DNA from: Streptomyces cyaneochromogenes
GTDB lineage: Bacteria > Actinomycetota > Actinomycetes > Streptomycetales > Streptomycetaceae
Direction of reading: 5' to 3'
DNA: 64,000 bases
Assembly (NCBI RefSeq): GCF_003963535.1
Contig: NZ_CP034539.1
Span: 1,178,001 to 1,242,000 of the forward strand
This document shows, in pieces, positions 35,148 through 44,322 of the stretch. The notes under the pieces were generated by a model. The model was not told the origin of the DNA. It ran no database searches and was given only the letters and a program-made list of their open reading frames with translations. Numbering within the stretch: the first letter of the stretch is position 1; each line of letters opens with the position of its first letter. The position numbers and the translations under genes are program-made.

Positions 35148-36209
35148 GTGCCCGAGGCCATCCGCCGATCCGACCGCCCTGCTGACCGCCTCGCCGGGGC
35201 CCGCTACGGCAATCGTCCGACCATGAAGGACGTCGCGGCGCGTGCCGGAGTCGGCCTGAAGACCGTCTCGCGCGTGGTCAACGGGGAGCCCGGAGTCACC
35301 CCGGAGACGGAGCACCGCGTCCAGGAGGCCATCGACGCGCTGGGCTTTCGTCGCAACGACAGCGCGCGGGTGCTGCGCAAGGGCCGGACCGCGAGCGTCG
35401 GCCTGGTCCTGGAGGATCTCGCGGACCCTTTCTACGGTCCCCTCAGCCGGGCGGTCGAGGAGGTCGCCCGGGCGCACGGTGCCCTGCTCATCAACGGCTC
35501 CAGCGCCGAGGACCCGGACCGCGAGCAGGAACTGGCGCTGGCGTTGTGCGCACGCCGGGTGGACGGGCTCGTGATCATTCCGGCCGGTGACGACCACCGG
35601 TACCTGGAGCCCGAGCTGAAGGCGGGCGTCGCCACGGTCTTCGTCGACCGCCCGGCCGGGAAGATCGACGCCGACTGCGTCCTGTCCGACAACTACGGCG
35701 GCGCCCGGGACGGCGTCGCCCACCTCATCGCCCACGGCCACCGCAGGATCGGCTTCATCGGCGACATGCCCCGCATCCACACGTCCGCCGAGCGGCTGCG
35801 CGGCTACCGGACCGCGATGGAGGACGCGGGCATACCGGTGGAGGACTCCTGGATGTCCCTGGGCGTCACCGACCCGGAGCGGGTGCGCGACGCGGCCGAG
35901 GGGATGCTCACCGGCCCCTCCCCCGTGACCGCGATCTTCGCGGGCAACAACCGGGTGACGGTCACCGTGATCCGTGTCCTCGCCGAACAGACCCGTCGCG
36001 TCGCCCTCGTCGGCTTCGACGACATCGAACTCGCCGACCTGCTGGAGCCCGGCGTCACCGTCGTCGCACAGGACGCGGCGGCCATCGGCCGCAACGCCGC
36101 CGAGCGCCTGTTCCGCCAGCTGGACGGCACCCTGGTCACCCCGGAACGCATCGAGCTGCCGACCCGGCTCATCACCCGCGGCTCGGGTGAGCTGCCGCCG
36201 GCGGACTGA
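35148..36209 (+). CDS. LacI family transcriptional regulator
   Basis: 353 residues from GTG 35148. The frame stays open up to 34980 and could add 56 residues made of MDRRIP-like repeats. Helix-turn-helix: MKDVAARAGVGLKTVSRVVN. Hinge RNDSARVLRKGRTASVGLV, then a periplasmic-binding-protein-like ligand domain (DDHRYLEPELKAGVATVFVD, GFDDIELADLLEPGVTVVAQ). It probably senses a sugar or sugar phosphate and represses through GACAACGTTGTC at 34960. The next gene begins 7 nt after the stop and may be cotranscribed. Confidence 0.9.
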   Translation: MPEAIRRSDRPADRLAGARYGNRPTMKDVAARAGVGLKTVSRVVNGEPGVTPETEHRVQEAIDALGFRRNDSARVLRKGRTASVGLVLEDLADPFYGPLSRAVEEVARAHGALLINGSSAEDPDREQELALALCARRVDGLVIIPAGDDHRYLEPELKAGVATVFVDRPAGKIDADCVLSDNYGGARDGVAHLIAHGHRRIGFIGDMPRIHTSAERLRGYRTAMEDAGIPVEDSWMSLGVTDPERVRDAAEGMLTGPSPVTAIFAGNNRVTVTVIRVLAEQTRRVALVGFDDIELADLLEPGVTVVAQDAAAIGRNAAERLFRQLDGTLVTPERIELPTRLITRGSGELPPAD

Positions 36210-36216
36210 GCGGCCC

Positions 36217-37002
36217 ATGGCGGACCTCGCGAGTGGGTCATGGCTGCCCCGACGCGGGCGCACACTGCAATCGCTCGGCCTGGCCGAGGCACCGCGCGAT
36301 CGTCCGCTGCTCTATCCGGGCGCCTGGCCCTCGGACTCCGGGCTCCTCGACGGGGACCGTCTGCTGCCGCTCGACCGCCTGGTGCACGACGACCGCGTGC
36401 CCGTTCTCGCGGTCGGTTCCAACGCCTGTCCGGGCCAACTGCGGCACAAGATGGACGAGTTCGGGATCGTCTCCCCCATCCCGATGGCGCGGGCGCGGGT
36501 CACCGGCATCGAGGTGGGTGTCTCGGCTCACGTGAGCCGCATGGGGTACGTGTCCGCCTCGCCGTTCCACGCGCCCGGCCGCGTACGGGAGTTGTTCGTC
36601 ACCTGGCTCGACGCCGAGCAGCTCGCGGTGATCGACACGAGCGAGGGCGTTCCGCTGCCGAACGGCAACTACGGCCGCCCCTGGCTGCCGGCGCCCGAGG
36701 TGCGGATCGAGCTGGCGGACGGAACCACGCTCCCGGGCGCCTTCGCCTACGTCAACCGCCACGGCGTCCTGCACGACGGCGCCGACGCCCCGCGCACCCA
36801 CCCCGGCCAGCGGGCGCTGCTCACCGAACTCCTGCTGGGCTCGGCCCGGTTGAGGGGTCTGTTCGGGGTCACCGCCGACGAGTTCTGCGCGCGGGCGCGT
36901 GCCGACGCCGCGCTGTGCGAGCAGGGCACGCGGCTGTTCGCGGCGGAGAAGCTGGTGACCGCCTCCGGGCTGGAGAGATACCTCCGGGAGGAGCGGGCCT
37001 GA
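36217..37002 (+). CDS. Hypothetical protein with GGCT-like motif
   Basis: 261 residues, no signal or membrane segment. The segment VLAVGSNACPGQLRHKMDEF resembles the Y-G-S-N loop of gamma-glutamylcyclotransferase folds, and YVNRHGVLHDGAD could follow the same fold, but the general acid Glu is not certain. ATG 36217 is 7 nt after the LacI stop, so coupling is likely. It is convergent with the kinase gene (33-nt gap). The function is unknown; the fold assignment is a guess from one motif. Confidence 0.65.
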   Translation: MADLASGSWLPRRGRTLQSLGLAEAPRDRPLLYPGAWPSDSGLLDGDRLLPLDRLVHDDRVPVLAVGSNACPGQLRHKMDEFGIVSPIPMARARVTGIEVGVSAHVSRMGYVSASPFHAPGRVRELFVTWLDAEQLAVIDTSEGVPLPNGNYGRPWLPAPEVRIELADGTTLPGAFAYVNRHGVLHDGADAPRTHPGQRALLTELLLGSARLRGLFGVTADEFCARARADAALCEQGTRLFAAEKLVTASGLERYLREERA

Positions 37003-37035
37003 CCTCAGCGGCCGGGCAGGGGCAGGCGCCCCGGG

Positions 37036-39147
37036 TCAGCAGACCGGAAGTCCGGGCACCGGCTCGTCGTTGTTGCCGCCCTCGATGTAGACGTCGCTCA
37101 CGAAGACGTTGGTGTTGCCGTTGTCGTCGTCCGTCTTGGCCCACCAGACGTTGGTCCACTCGCCGTAGGTCTCACGGCGGCCCAGATTCTGCTGGCAGTA
37201 GAAATAGTTGGTGCCCGCGTTGAGGACACCGACCTCCGTGCCGGAGGCGGTGTAGGACTTGGCGGTCGTCCAGACCTGGCAGTTGTACTTGCCGCCGCCG
37301 ATGGAGGTACAGGCCGGGGCCTGGGTGGTGCCGCCCCCGCCCGTCGTACCGCCGCCGCCCGAGGTCCCGCCGCCGCCCGTCGTGCCGCCGTCGCCGGAAC
37401 CGCCGCCCGTGGTGCCGCCGTTGGTGCCGCCACCGCCCGAGGTCTTGGTCGGGGACGCGGTGGGCCGGTCGGTGGGCTCGTCCTGCGCCGAACGGCTCGG
37501 CGACTTGCTCGCGCCGGGGCCCTTCCCGTCGTCCTTCTCGGTGAGACCGGATTCGCCCGAGCGCTGGGCATCCGGGCTGGCGGCCTGCGGGGCGGACCCC
37601 TCCGGTGAGGTGGCGGACGAAGAAGTGGCCCGCGCCTCGTCCTTGCCGCCGTCGGTGTTGCTCACCAGCGCCACCGTGCCCCCTGCCGCCGCGAGCACGA
37701 CGGTGACGGCCACGGCGGCGAGCAGGGCACGACCCCTGCGCCGGGTGGACGTGTCGGAGGACGTGGACAGAGGGCCGGTGGGGGCCGAGTCGTGCGGCGA
37801 CGGGGCGGGGCCGCCGTAGCCGTGCGGGGGTTGGCCGGACGGCACCGGCGTACCGCCGTACGGCGCGGGGGCAGGCTGCCCGGGGGCGCCGTGCCCGTGT
37901 CCGGCCGGGCCGGAATGGCCGACGGCGCCGAAGGGCTGGGCAGGCGGCGTGCCCTGCCCAGGAGTGGGCCCTTGCACCCACTGGGCGCCCAGTCCCGCAG
38001 CACCTTGAGGTCCCTGCCCCGCAGACCCGAAGGGCGGTGTCCCCTGCGCGCCCGGTGCGGGAACGCCCTGCCCCGGCGTGGCGACGCCCTGAGCCCCGGG
38101 TGCGCCCTGGCCCTGGCCGTCGTACGCCTGCCCGGCGGGCCCCGTCGGAGCGGATGACGCGAGTCCCTGCCCGTCCGCCGCGGTGGGCCCGGAGCCCTGC
38201 GGCGCCGACGGAACGCCGTGCTCCGTCCCCCGCGGCACTGGCGCGGCGCCCGTCGATCCCAGCAGCGCCGCCGTCGGCGAGTCGGTGCCGCCCGAGTCCG
38301 CCACCGCCTGGAGGAGTTCGCGCGCCTCGTCGGCCTCGGGGCGGGACTCGGAGCGCTTGTCCATCAGCCGCTGGAGGACGGGGCCGAGGGGGCCGGCGTT
38401 GTGGGCCTCCGGCAGGGGCTCGCCGATGATCGCGGTGAGCGTGGAGAAGGTCGACGTACGGCGGAAGGGGGCCGAGCCCTCGACCGCCGCGTACAGCGTG
38501 GCGCCCAGGGCCCAGACATCCGAGGCGGGGCCCGGGTCGGCGCCCTGGGCGCGCTCGGGCGCCAAGTAGTCCAGGGAGCCGACGAGATGGCCGGTGCGGG
38601 TCAGATGCGTCGCCGAGCCGTCGCCCGGGTCGTCCATGGTGGCGATGCCGAAGTCGGTCAGGACGACGCGCCCGGAGCGGTCGAGCAGGATGTTGCCGGG
38701 CTTGACGTCACGGTGCAGGACACCGGCACGGTGGGCGGCGGCCAGCGCGTCCATGACCTTGGCGCCGATCCCGGCCGCCTCGCGCGGGTCGAGCGGGCCG
38801 CGCTCGCGCAGCACCTTCTCCAGGGACGGGCCGTCGACCATCTCCATGACGATCAGCGGGCGTCCGTCGACCTCGGCCACGTCGTGCACCGCCACGACAC
38901 CGGAATGCCGCACCCGGGCCGCCGCGCGGGCCTCGCGCTGCATCCGCAGCCGCAGGTCGGCGAGTTCGGGGCCGTCGGCGTCGCTGTAGGTGCGCAGTTC
39001 CTTGACGGCGACCTCGCGGCCGAGGACCTCGTCGACGGCCTTCCAGACCACGCCCATGCCGCCGCGCCCGAGCTGCCCGACGACGCGGTAGCGCCCGGCG
39101 AGCAGCCGACCGGCGTCGTCCGGCTGTGCGTTCTCCCCCGATGACAC
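37036..39147 (-). CDS. Transmembrane Ser/Thr protein kinase (PknB-like)
   Basis: 703 residues from GTG 39147; TTG 39174 is also in frame. Kinase domain about 25-285: LGRGGMGVVWKAVDEVLGRE, VAVKELRTY (Lys), LHRDVKPGNILLD (catalytic Asp147), LTDFGIATMDD (DFG), YLAPERAQG (APE). A long Gly/Pro/Gln-rich cytosolic linker (about 290-465) follows, then one transmembrane helix at about 474-496. Outside is a Ser/Thr/Gly-rich stalk and a small C-terminal domain with four cysteines (ACTSIGGGKYNC, NYFYCQQNLG, LPVC), not PASTA. This domain may sense the cell wall or an extracellular ligand. Confidence 0.92.
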   Translation of the reverse strand: MSSGENAQPDDAGRLLAGRYRVVGQLGRGGMGVVWKAVDEVLGREVAVKELRTYSDADGPELADLRLRMQREARAAARVRHSGVVAVHDVAEVDGRPLIVMEMVDGPSLEKVLRERGPLDPREAAGIGAKVMDALAAAHRAGVLHRDVKPGNILLDRSGRVVLTDFGIATMDDPGDGSATHLTRTGHLVGSLDYLAPERAQGADPGPASDVWALGATLYAAVEGSAPFRRTSTFSTLTAIIGEPLPEAHNAGPLGPVLQRLMDKRSESRPEADEARELLQAVADSGGTDSPTAALLGSTGAAPVPRGTEHGVPSAPQGSGPTAADGQGLASSAPTGPAGQAYDGQGQGAPGAQGVATPGQGVPAPGAQGTPPFGSAGQGPQGAAGLGAQWVQGPTPGQGTPPAQPFGAVGHSGPAGHGHGAPGQPAPAPYGGTPVPSGQPPHGYGGPAPSPHDSAPTGPLSTSSDTSTRRRGRALLAAVAVTVVLAAAGGTVALVSNTDGGKDEARATSSSATSPEGSAPQAASPDAQRSGESGLTEKDDGKGPGASKSPSRSAQDEPTDRPTASPTKTSGGGGTNGGTTGGGSGDGGTTGGGGTSGGGGTTGGGGTTQAPACTSIGGGKYNCQVWTTAKSYTASGTEVGVLNAGTNYFYCQQNLGRRETYGEWTNVWWAKTDDDNGNTNVFVSDVYIEGGNNDEPVPGLPVC

Positions 39148-39265
39148 CGCTGCCCCGTTCCTGTGACACGTCAATGAGTCCGTACAGACTACGGGGCGAC
39201 GGTGACAACACCAGCCGGTGGAGGCCGCTGTGACTGGCCTGCCACGTGGAGGTCCTGTGTGGAAC

Positions 39266-40570
39266 CTACTGGGCGGAGACCGTCAGGTCGCCGCGCCTGG
39301 GCGCCGCGAAGCCCTCCAGGTCGGCGCGGGTCAGGCCGGTCAGCCGGGCGACCTCGCCGATGTCGAGGGCGCCGCAGTCCAGGCCGCGCAGCAGATAGCC
39401 GCTGAGGGCCTTGGCCGTGGCGGGCTCGTCCATGACGTCACCGCCGGCCCGGTTGGCGTACCGGGCGAGACGGGCGGACGCCTGCTCGAAGCCCTCGCGG
39501 TAGAAGGCGAAGACGGCCGCGTACCGGGTCGGGATGTGGCCGGGGTGCATGTCCCAGCCCTGGTAGTAGGCGCGGGACAGCGCCCGCCGCGTCAGGCCGT
39601 AGTGCAGGCGCCAGGCGTCGTGGACCTTCTCGGTCGGGCCGACCGGCAGGACGTTCGTCGAGCCGTCCGAGACGCGTACGCCGGTGCCCGCCGCCGCGAC
39701 CTGCATGATCGCCTTTGCGTGGTCGGCGGCCGGGTGGTCGCTGGCCTGGTAGGCGGCGGAGACGCCGAGGCAGGCGCTGTAGTCGAAGGTGCCGTAGTGC
39801 AGGCCCGTGGCGCGGCCCTCGGCGGCCTGGATCATCCGGGCGACGGTGGCGGTGCCGTCGGTGGCGAGGATGGACTGGCTGGTCTCGATCTGGATCTCGA
39901 AGCCGATCCGCCCGGGCTCGAGGCCGCGCGCCTTCTCGAAGGCCTCCACGAGCCGCACCATGGCGGTGACCTGCTCGGGGTAGGTCACCTTCGGCAGGGT
40001 GAGGACCAGCCCGTCGGGCAGGCCGCCGGCCTCCATCAGTCCGGTGAGGAAGATGTCGAGGGTGCGGATGCCCCGGTCGCGTACGGGTGCCTCCATGCAC
40101 TTCATGCGGATGCCCATGTACGGGGCCGCCGTGCCGTTCTCGTACGCCTCGGCGATCAGCCATGCCGCCCGGGCGGCCGCCTCGTCCTCCTCGGCGTCCG
40201 GGCGGGGGCCGTAGCCGTCCTCGAAGTCGACACGCAGGTCCTCGATGGGCTCGCGCTCCAGCTTGGCGCGCACGCGCGCGTGGACGGGCTCGGCCAGCTC
40301 GTCGGACAGGCCCAGGACGGCGGCGAAGGACGCGGCGTCCGGCGCGTGTTCGTCGAGGAGTGCGAGGGCCTGGTCGCCCCAGGAGCGGATGGTGTCGGCG
40401 GCGAAGACGTCGCCGGGGACGTAGACCGTGTGGACGGGCTGGCGGCTGCCGGGGTCTCCGGGGTAGCGGCGCTCCAGCTCGGCGTCGACCGGCGCGAGGG
40501 AGGCGCTGATCTCCTCGCTGACGGCGCCCGCGAGGCTCGTCGCCACCTTCTCCTGCTGGCCCTGACCCAT
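39266..40570 (-). CDS. DUF6986 family, HpcH/HpaI aldolase-citrate lyase-like protein
   Basis: 434 residues. Aldolase-barrel features: DLRVDFEDGYGPRPDAEEDE (acidic metal motif), GIRMKCMEAPVRDRGIRTLD, LTLPKVTYPEQVTAMVRLV, GRIGFEIQIETSQSILATDG and DMHPGHIPTRYAAVFAFYRE. The pattern is that of the CitE/malate-synthase-like superfamily in its DUF6986 branch; such enzymes make or break C-C bonds of short acids. ATG 40570 has AGGAGG 8 nt before it. An IclR-type palindrome at 40588 overlaps the leader, so regulation by an acid-responsive regulator is likely. Confidence 0.88.
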   Translation of the reverse strand: MGQGQQEKVATSLAGAVSEEISASLAPVDAELERRYPGDPGSRQPVHTVYVPGDVFAADTIRSWGDQALALLDEHAPDAASFAAVLGLSDELAEPVHARVRAKLEREPIEDLRVDFEDGYGPRPDAEEDEAAARAAWLIAEAYENGTAAPYMGIRMKCMEAPVRDRGIRTLDIFLTGLMEAGGLPDGLVLTLPKVTYPEQVTAMVRLVEAFEKARGLEPGRIGFEIQIETSQSILATDGTATVARMIQAAEGRATGLHYGTFDYSACLGVSAAYQASDHPAADHAKAIMQVAAAGTGVRVSDGSTNVLPVGPTEKVHDAWRLHYGLTRRALSRAYYQGWDMHPGHIPTRYAAVFAFYREGFEQASARLARYANRAGGDVMDEPATAKALSGYLLRGLDCGALDIGEVARLTGLTRADLEGFAAPRRGDLTVSAQ

Positions 40571-40587
40571 TCCCACACCCTCCTATT

Positions 40588-40602
40588 TTCCGCTATACGG
40601 AA
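40588..40602. promoter_or_regulatory. Putative IclR-type operator
   Basis: TTCCGCTATACGGAA: perfect 5-bp arms TTCCG/CGGAA with a CTATA centre, 18 nt upstream of the DUF6986 start, just before its ribosome site. The shape and spacing are those of IclR-family sites. A partial match, TTCCGCTATGTGG, recurs near 44489. Confidence 0.6.
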
Positions 40603-40777
40603 TCAACAATCCGTAGAACGAAGTTATCCGGGGAACTTCCGACTGGTCAACACCATGTCCACGGGGAGTCACTCCACCATCTCGTCATGTTCACGCCCAT
40701 CACAGGACGCGGTATCACACTTCCATACGCACGCCCCGCACGACTCGTCCGGCAGTTCCCACCGAAGGAGCCCCGAA

Positions 40778-41686
40778 GTGCCGAACCACAGCCGAGTCAC
40801 GCGCCGTCTGGGCCTGAAGGCCGCGTTGGCCGCCGCGGCCACCGCGCCTCTCTCCAGTACAGCACTGCCGATGTCCTCCGCCTCCGCCGGCGAACGTCCG
40901 GCCCGTCGGCAGCTGCAGGTGATGTCCTTCAACCTGCGTTTCGCGAGCACCACCGAGCCCAACAGCTGGACCGTGCGCAGACCGGTGATGCGCGAGCTCC
41001 TGCGCCGCGAGGCGCCGCACGTCATCGGAACCCAGGAGGGCGTCTTCTCGCAGCTGCTCGACATCGACGCCGACCTCGGCCCGCGCTACGACTGGGTGGG
41101 CGCCGGCCGGCTGCACGGCAGCAGCGACGAGTCCATGGCGATCTTCTACGACTCCCGTCGCCTGCGCCCGACCGAGTACGACCACTTCTGGCTCTCCGAC
41201 ACCCCGAACGTGATCGGCTCCAACACCTGGGGCGCGGCCTTCGCCCGCATGGTCACCTGGATCCGCTTCCGCGATCTGGCCGACGGCGCACGGGAGTTCT
41301 ACGTGCTCAACACCCACTTCGACCATGTGAGCCAGTACGCGCGCGAGCGCAGCGCCTCGCTCATCGCCCAGCGGATCGCCGGCTTCGACCGCTCCCTGCC
41401 GGTCGTGGTGACCGGCGACTTCAACGTCGCCGCCCACAGGAACACGGTGTACGACACGCTGCTCGGCGCCGGTCTCGTCGACACCTGGGACACCGCGGCC
41501 GAGCGCAGCGCGCTGTACGGGACCTTCCACGGCTACAAGCCGCTGACGCCGAACGGCGACCGCATCGACTGGGTCCTGGGCACGCCCGGCGTCACGACGC
41601 ACCGGGCGACGATCAACACGTTCTCCGCCGACGGCCAGTTCCCGAGCGACCATCTGCCCGTCCAGGCGTCCCTGACCCTGGGATGA
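40778..41686 (+). CDS. Tat-exported endonuclease/exonuclease/phosphatase family protein
   Basis: 302 residues from GTG 40778 with AAGGAG 7 nt upstream. The N-terminus is a twin-arginine signal (RVTRRLGLKAALAAAATAPL). The mature enzyme shows the EEP fold: LQVMSFNLRFA (Asn), VIGTQEGVFSQL (metal Glu), FYVLNTHFDHVSQYARERSA, VVVTGDFNV (Asp and Asn), RIDWVLG, and FPSDHLPVQASL (catalytic Asp-His). It could be a secreted phosphodiesterase, nuclease or phospholipase. The substrate is not readable. It is followed by a terminator shared with etfA. Confidence 0.92.
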   Translation: MPNHSRVTRRLGLKAALAAAATAPLSSTALPMSSASAGERPARRQLQVMSFNLRFASTTEPNSWTVRRPVMRELLRREAPHVIGTQEGVFSQLLDIDADLGPRYDWVGAGRLHGSSDESMAIFYDSRRLRPTEYDHFWLSDTPNVIGSNTWGAAFARMVTWIRFRDLADGAREFYVLNTHFDHVSQYARERSASLIAQRIAGFDRSLPVVVTGDFNVAAHRNTVYDTLLGAGLVDTWDTAAERSALYGTFHGYKPLTPNGDRIDWVLGTPGVTTHRATINTFSADGQFPSDHLPVQASLTLG

Positions 41687-41690
41687 GCAA

Positions 41691-41726
41691 AGGCCCCCGT
41701 GACCGTCGGAACGGTCACGGGGGCCT
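41691..41726. terminator. Bidirectional hairpin terminator between EEP and etfA
   Basis: A perfect 16-bp stem (41691-41706 with 41711-41726) around CGGA. It sits between two convergent genes, 4 nt after one stop and 19 nt after the other. Confidence 0.92.
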
Positions 41727-41745
41727 CGATGCGCCTGTTCGGGGA

Positions 41746-42708
41746 TCAGCCCTTGCGGGACTTGATCTCCTCGGTCAGGGCGGGGACGACGTCGAAGAGG
41801 TCGCCGACCACGCCGTAGTCGACCAGCTCGAAGATCGGGGCCTCGGCGTCCTTGTTGATCGCCACGATCGTCTTCGAGGTCTGCATGCCCGCGCGGTGCT
41901 GGATCGCGCCGGAGATACCGGAGGCGATGTACAGCTGCGGGGAGACCGACTTACCGGTCTGGCCGACCTGGTTGGTGTGCGGGTACCAGCCGGCGTCCAC
42001 CGCGGCACGCGAGGCACCGACGGCCGCGCCGAGGGAGTCGGCGAGAGCCTCGATGATCGCGAAGTTCTCCGCGCCGTTGACGCCACGGCCACCGGAGACC
42101 ACGATCGCGGCCTCGGTCAGCTCCGGACGCCCGGTCGACTCACGCGGCGTGCGCGCGGTCACCTTGGTGCCGGTGGCCTGGGCGGAGAAGGACACGGACA
42201 GGGCCTCGACCGCACCGGCGGCCGGAGCGGCCTCCACGGCGGCCGAGTTCGGCTTGACCGTGATGACCGGGGTGCCCTTGGAGACACGGGACTTGGTGGT
42301 GAAGGAGGCCGCGAACACCGACTGGGTGGCCACCGGGCCCTCGTCGCCGGCCTCGAGGTCGATGGCGTCGGTGATGATGCCGGAGCCGATGCGCAGCGCC
42401 AGACGCGCGGCGATCTCCTTGCCCTCGGCGGAGGAGGGTACGAGGACGGCGGCCGGGGAGACGGCCTCGACGGCGGCCTGCAGGGCGTCGACCTTCGGGA
42501 CGACCAGGTAGTCGGCGTACTCGGCGGCCTCGTGGGTGAGGACCTTGACCGCGCCGTGCTCGGCGAGCGCGGCGGCGGTGTCGGCGGCGCCGTTGCCCAG
42601 CGCGACGGCGACGGGCTCGCCGACGCGGCGGGCCAGGGTCAGCAGCTCCAGGGTGGGCTTGCGGACGGCACCGTCCACGTGGTCGACGTAGACGAGAACT
42701 TCAGCCAT
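41746..42708 (-). CDS. etfA: Electron transfer flavoprotein alpha subunit
   Basis: 320 residues, usual length. N-terminal half [21 protein letters not shown]-terminal FAD domain with [60 protein letters not shown] and [20 protein letters not shown], the FAD-binding signature. With EtfB it carries electrons from acyl-CoA and related dehydrogenases to ETF-quinone oxidoreductase. It is downstream of etfB (73-nt gap), in the same direction, and followed by a strong terminator. Confidence 0.97.
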   Translation of the reverse strand: MAEVLVYVDHVDGAVRKPTLELLTLARRVGEPVAVALGNGAADTAAALAEHGAVKVLTHEAAEYADYLVVPKVDALQAAVEAVSPAAVLVPSSAEGKEIAARLALRIGSGIITDAIDLEAGDEGPVATQSVFAASFTTKSRVSKGTPVITVKPNSAAVEAAPAAGAVEALSVSFSAQATGTKVTARTPRESTGRPELTEAAIVVSGGRGVNGAENFAIIEALADSLGAAVGASRAAVDAGWYPHTNQVGQTGKSVSPQLYIASGISGAIQHRAGMQTSKTIVAINKDAEAPIFELVDYGVVGDLFDVVPALTEEIKSRKG

Positions 42709-42781
42709 GGGATTGCTCTCCTGCGGATTGCGAAGTCTGAGGGGCGGAAGGGGAGTTGAGCCTCAGGCGGGCCAGGGACCC

Positions 42782-43570
42782 TTAGATGAACTTCTGGCTC
42801 GCGAGGTACTCGGCGAGCTGCTTGCCGCCCTCGCCCTCGTCCTTGACGATCGTGCCGGCGGTGCGGGCCGGACGCTCGGCCGCGGCGTCCACGACGGTGT
42901 ACGCACCCTCCAGGCCGACCTCCTCCGCCTCGATGTCGAGGTCGGACAGGTCCCAGGACTGAACCGGCTTCTTCTTGGCGGCCATGATGCCCTTGAAGGA
43001 CGGGTAGCGCGCCTCGCCCGACTGGTCGGTGACCGACACGACGGCCGGCAGGGACGCCTCGAGCTGCTCGGAGGCGGCGTCGCCGTCCCGGCGACCCTTG
43101 ACCGTGCCGTCCTCGACCGAGACCTCGGACAGCAGGGTGACCTGCGGGACGCCCAGACGCTCGGCCAGCAGCGCCGGTACGACACCCATGGTGCCGTCGG
43201 TGGAGGCCATGCCGGAGATGACCAGGTCGTACCCGGCCTTCTCGACGGCCTTGGCCAGCACCAGCGAGGTGCCCAGGGCGTCGGTGCCGTGCAGGTCGTC
43301 GTCCTCGACGTGGATGGCCTTGTCGGCACCCATGGACAGCGCCTTGCGCAGCGCGTCCTTGGCGTCCTCCGGGCCCACCGTCAGGACGGTGATCTCCACG
43401 TCGTCGTCGGAGTTCTCGGAGATCTGCAGCGCCTGCTCGACCGCGTACTCGTCGAGCTCGGAGAGCAGACCGTCCACGTCGTCCCGGTCGACGGTCAGGT
43501 CATCGGCGAAGTGCCGGTCGCCAGTGGCGTCGGGCACGTACTTCACAGTGACAACGATCCTCAAGCTCAC
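42782..43570 (-). CDS. etfB: Electron transfer flavoprotein beta subunit
   Basis: 262 residues from GTG 43570. VSLRIVVTVKYVPDATGDRH at the start, VTVLTVGPEDAKDALRKAL-like AMP region (seen as ITVLTVGPEDAKDALRKALS), SMGADKAIHVEDDDLHGTDA, and VISGMASTDGTMGVVPALLA. It is the AMP-binding partner of EtfA. It is first in the etfBA operon. A candidate operator of the AAGCGCTT type lies about 145 nt upstream, consistent with control by fatty-acid catabolism, although no regulator gene is here. Confidence 0.97.
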   Translation of the reverse strand: MSLRIVVTVKYVPDATGDRHFADDLTVDRDDVDGLLSELDEYAVEQALQISENSDDDVEITVLTVGPEDAKDALRKALSMGADKAIHVEDDDLHGTDALGTSLVLAKAVEKAGYDLVISGMASTDGTMGVVPALLAERLGVPQVTLLSEVSVEDGTVKGRRDGDAASEQLEASLPAVVSVTDQSGEARYPSFKGIMAAKKKPVQSWDLSDLDIEAEEVGLEGAYTVVDAAAERPARTAGTIVKDEGEGGKQLAEYLASQKFI

Positions 43571-43707
43571 GCCGGCTCTCCTACTGCGTCGACATTTCTC
43601 TGCTGCCTACTTGCAGGCAGCATAGGCGCCCCAAGCGGCCGATCCCGATCGGGGCGACCCGCGCTCCGAGCGAAATATTACTCGTCAGTACACCCAGTTC
43701 TCGCTCG

Positions 43708-43721
43708 CTAAGCAAGCGCTT
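43708..43721. promoter_or_regulatory. Candidate operator upstream of etfB
   Basis: CTAAGCAAGCGCTT contains the perfect palindrome AAGCGCTT (43714-43721) and an extra upstream AAGC half. The surrounding region is unusually A/T-rich for this DNA. It is a candidate TetR-type site; weak evidence. Confidence 0.35.
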
Positions 43722-43812
43722 TGAACTGTGACCTTTGCAACGCAGCGTAATCGGAGTTCGACGGCTTCGCAGAACGACGCAGGGGCTGATCGGTCACATC
43801 GGCACGGTGAGG

Positions 43813-44322
43813 TCAGTCACGCAGGCCGTTGAACCGGCCCTGGTGGTACAGGAGCGGACGTCCGGGACCGGCGGGATCACCGAGGACGAGCTCGGCCAGC
43901 ACGATGCGGTGATCGCCCGCGGGCACCCGCCCCACGATCCGGCAGACCATCCAGGCGAGGACGTCGTCGAGAACGGGGACGCCCTCGGGTCCCTCACGCC
44001 AGGCCGTGGGCGAGCCAAAACGGTCGGCACCGCTGCGGGCGAAGGTGGCGGCCAGTTCCTGCTGGTGCTCGCCGAGTATGTGGACGCCGACGTGGTCCGT
44101 GGCGGATATCGCGGGCCAGCTGGAGGCGCCGGTGCCGATGCCGAAGGAGAGCAGCGGGGGCTCGGCGGAGACGGAGCTGAGGGAGGTGGCGGTGAAGCCG
44201 ACCGGGCCCGACTCACCGCGGGCGGTGATCACGGCCACTCCGGCGGCATGCCGCCGGAAGACGGAGCGGAGCAGGTCGGGAGTGGCGAGCTGGGCTGTGC
44301 CGAGGTCGGACGTGGCCGTCAT
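43813..44322 (-). CDS. Flavin reductase family protein
   Basis: 169 residues from ATG 44322. The FMN-binding split barrel is visible: LRSVFRRHAAGVAVITARGE, GPVGFTATSLSSVSAEPPLL, SFGIGTGASSWPAISATDHV, GVHILGEHQQELAATFA and PLLYHQGRFNGL. Such proteins give reduced FMN to two-component monooxygenases, or reduce flavins for other uses. No monooxygenase partner is adjacent. It lies upstream of etfB in the same direction but 242 nt away, so it is probably separate. Confidence 0.9.
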   Translation of the reverse strand: MTATSDLGTAQLATPDLLRSVFRRHAAGVAVITARGESGPVGFTATSLSSVSAEPPLLSFGIGTGASSWPAISATDHVGVHILGEHQQELAATFARSGADRFGSPTAWREGPEGVPVLDDVLAWMVCRIVGRVPAGDHRIVLAELVLGDPAGPGRPLLYHQGRFNGLRD

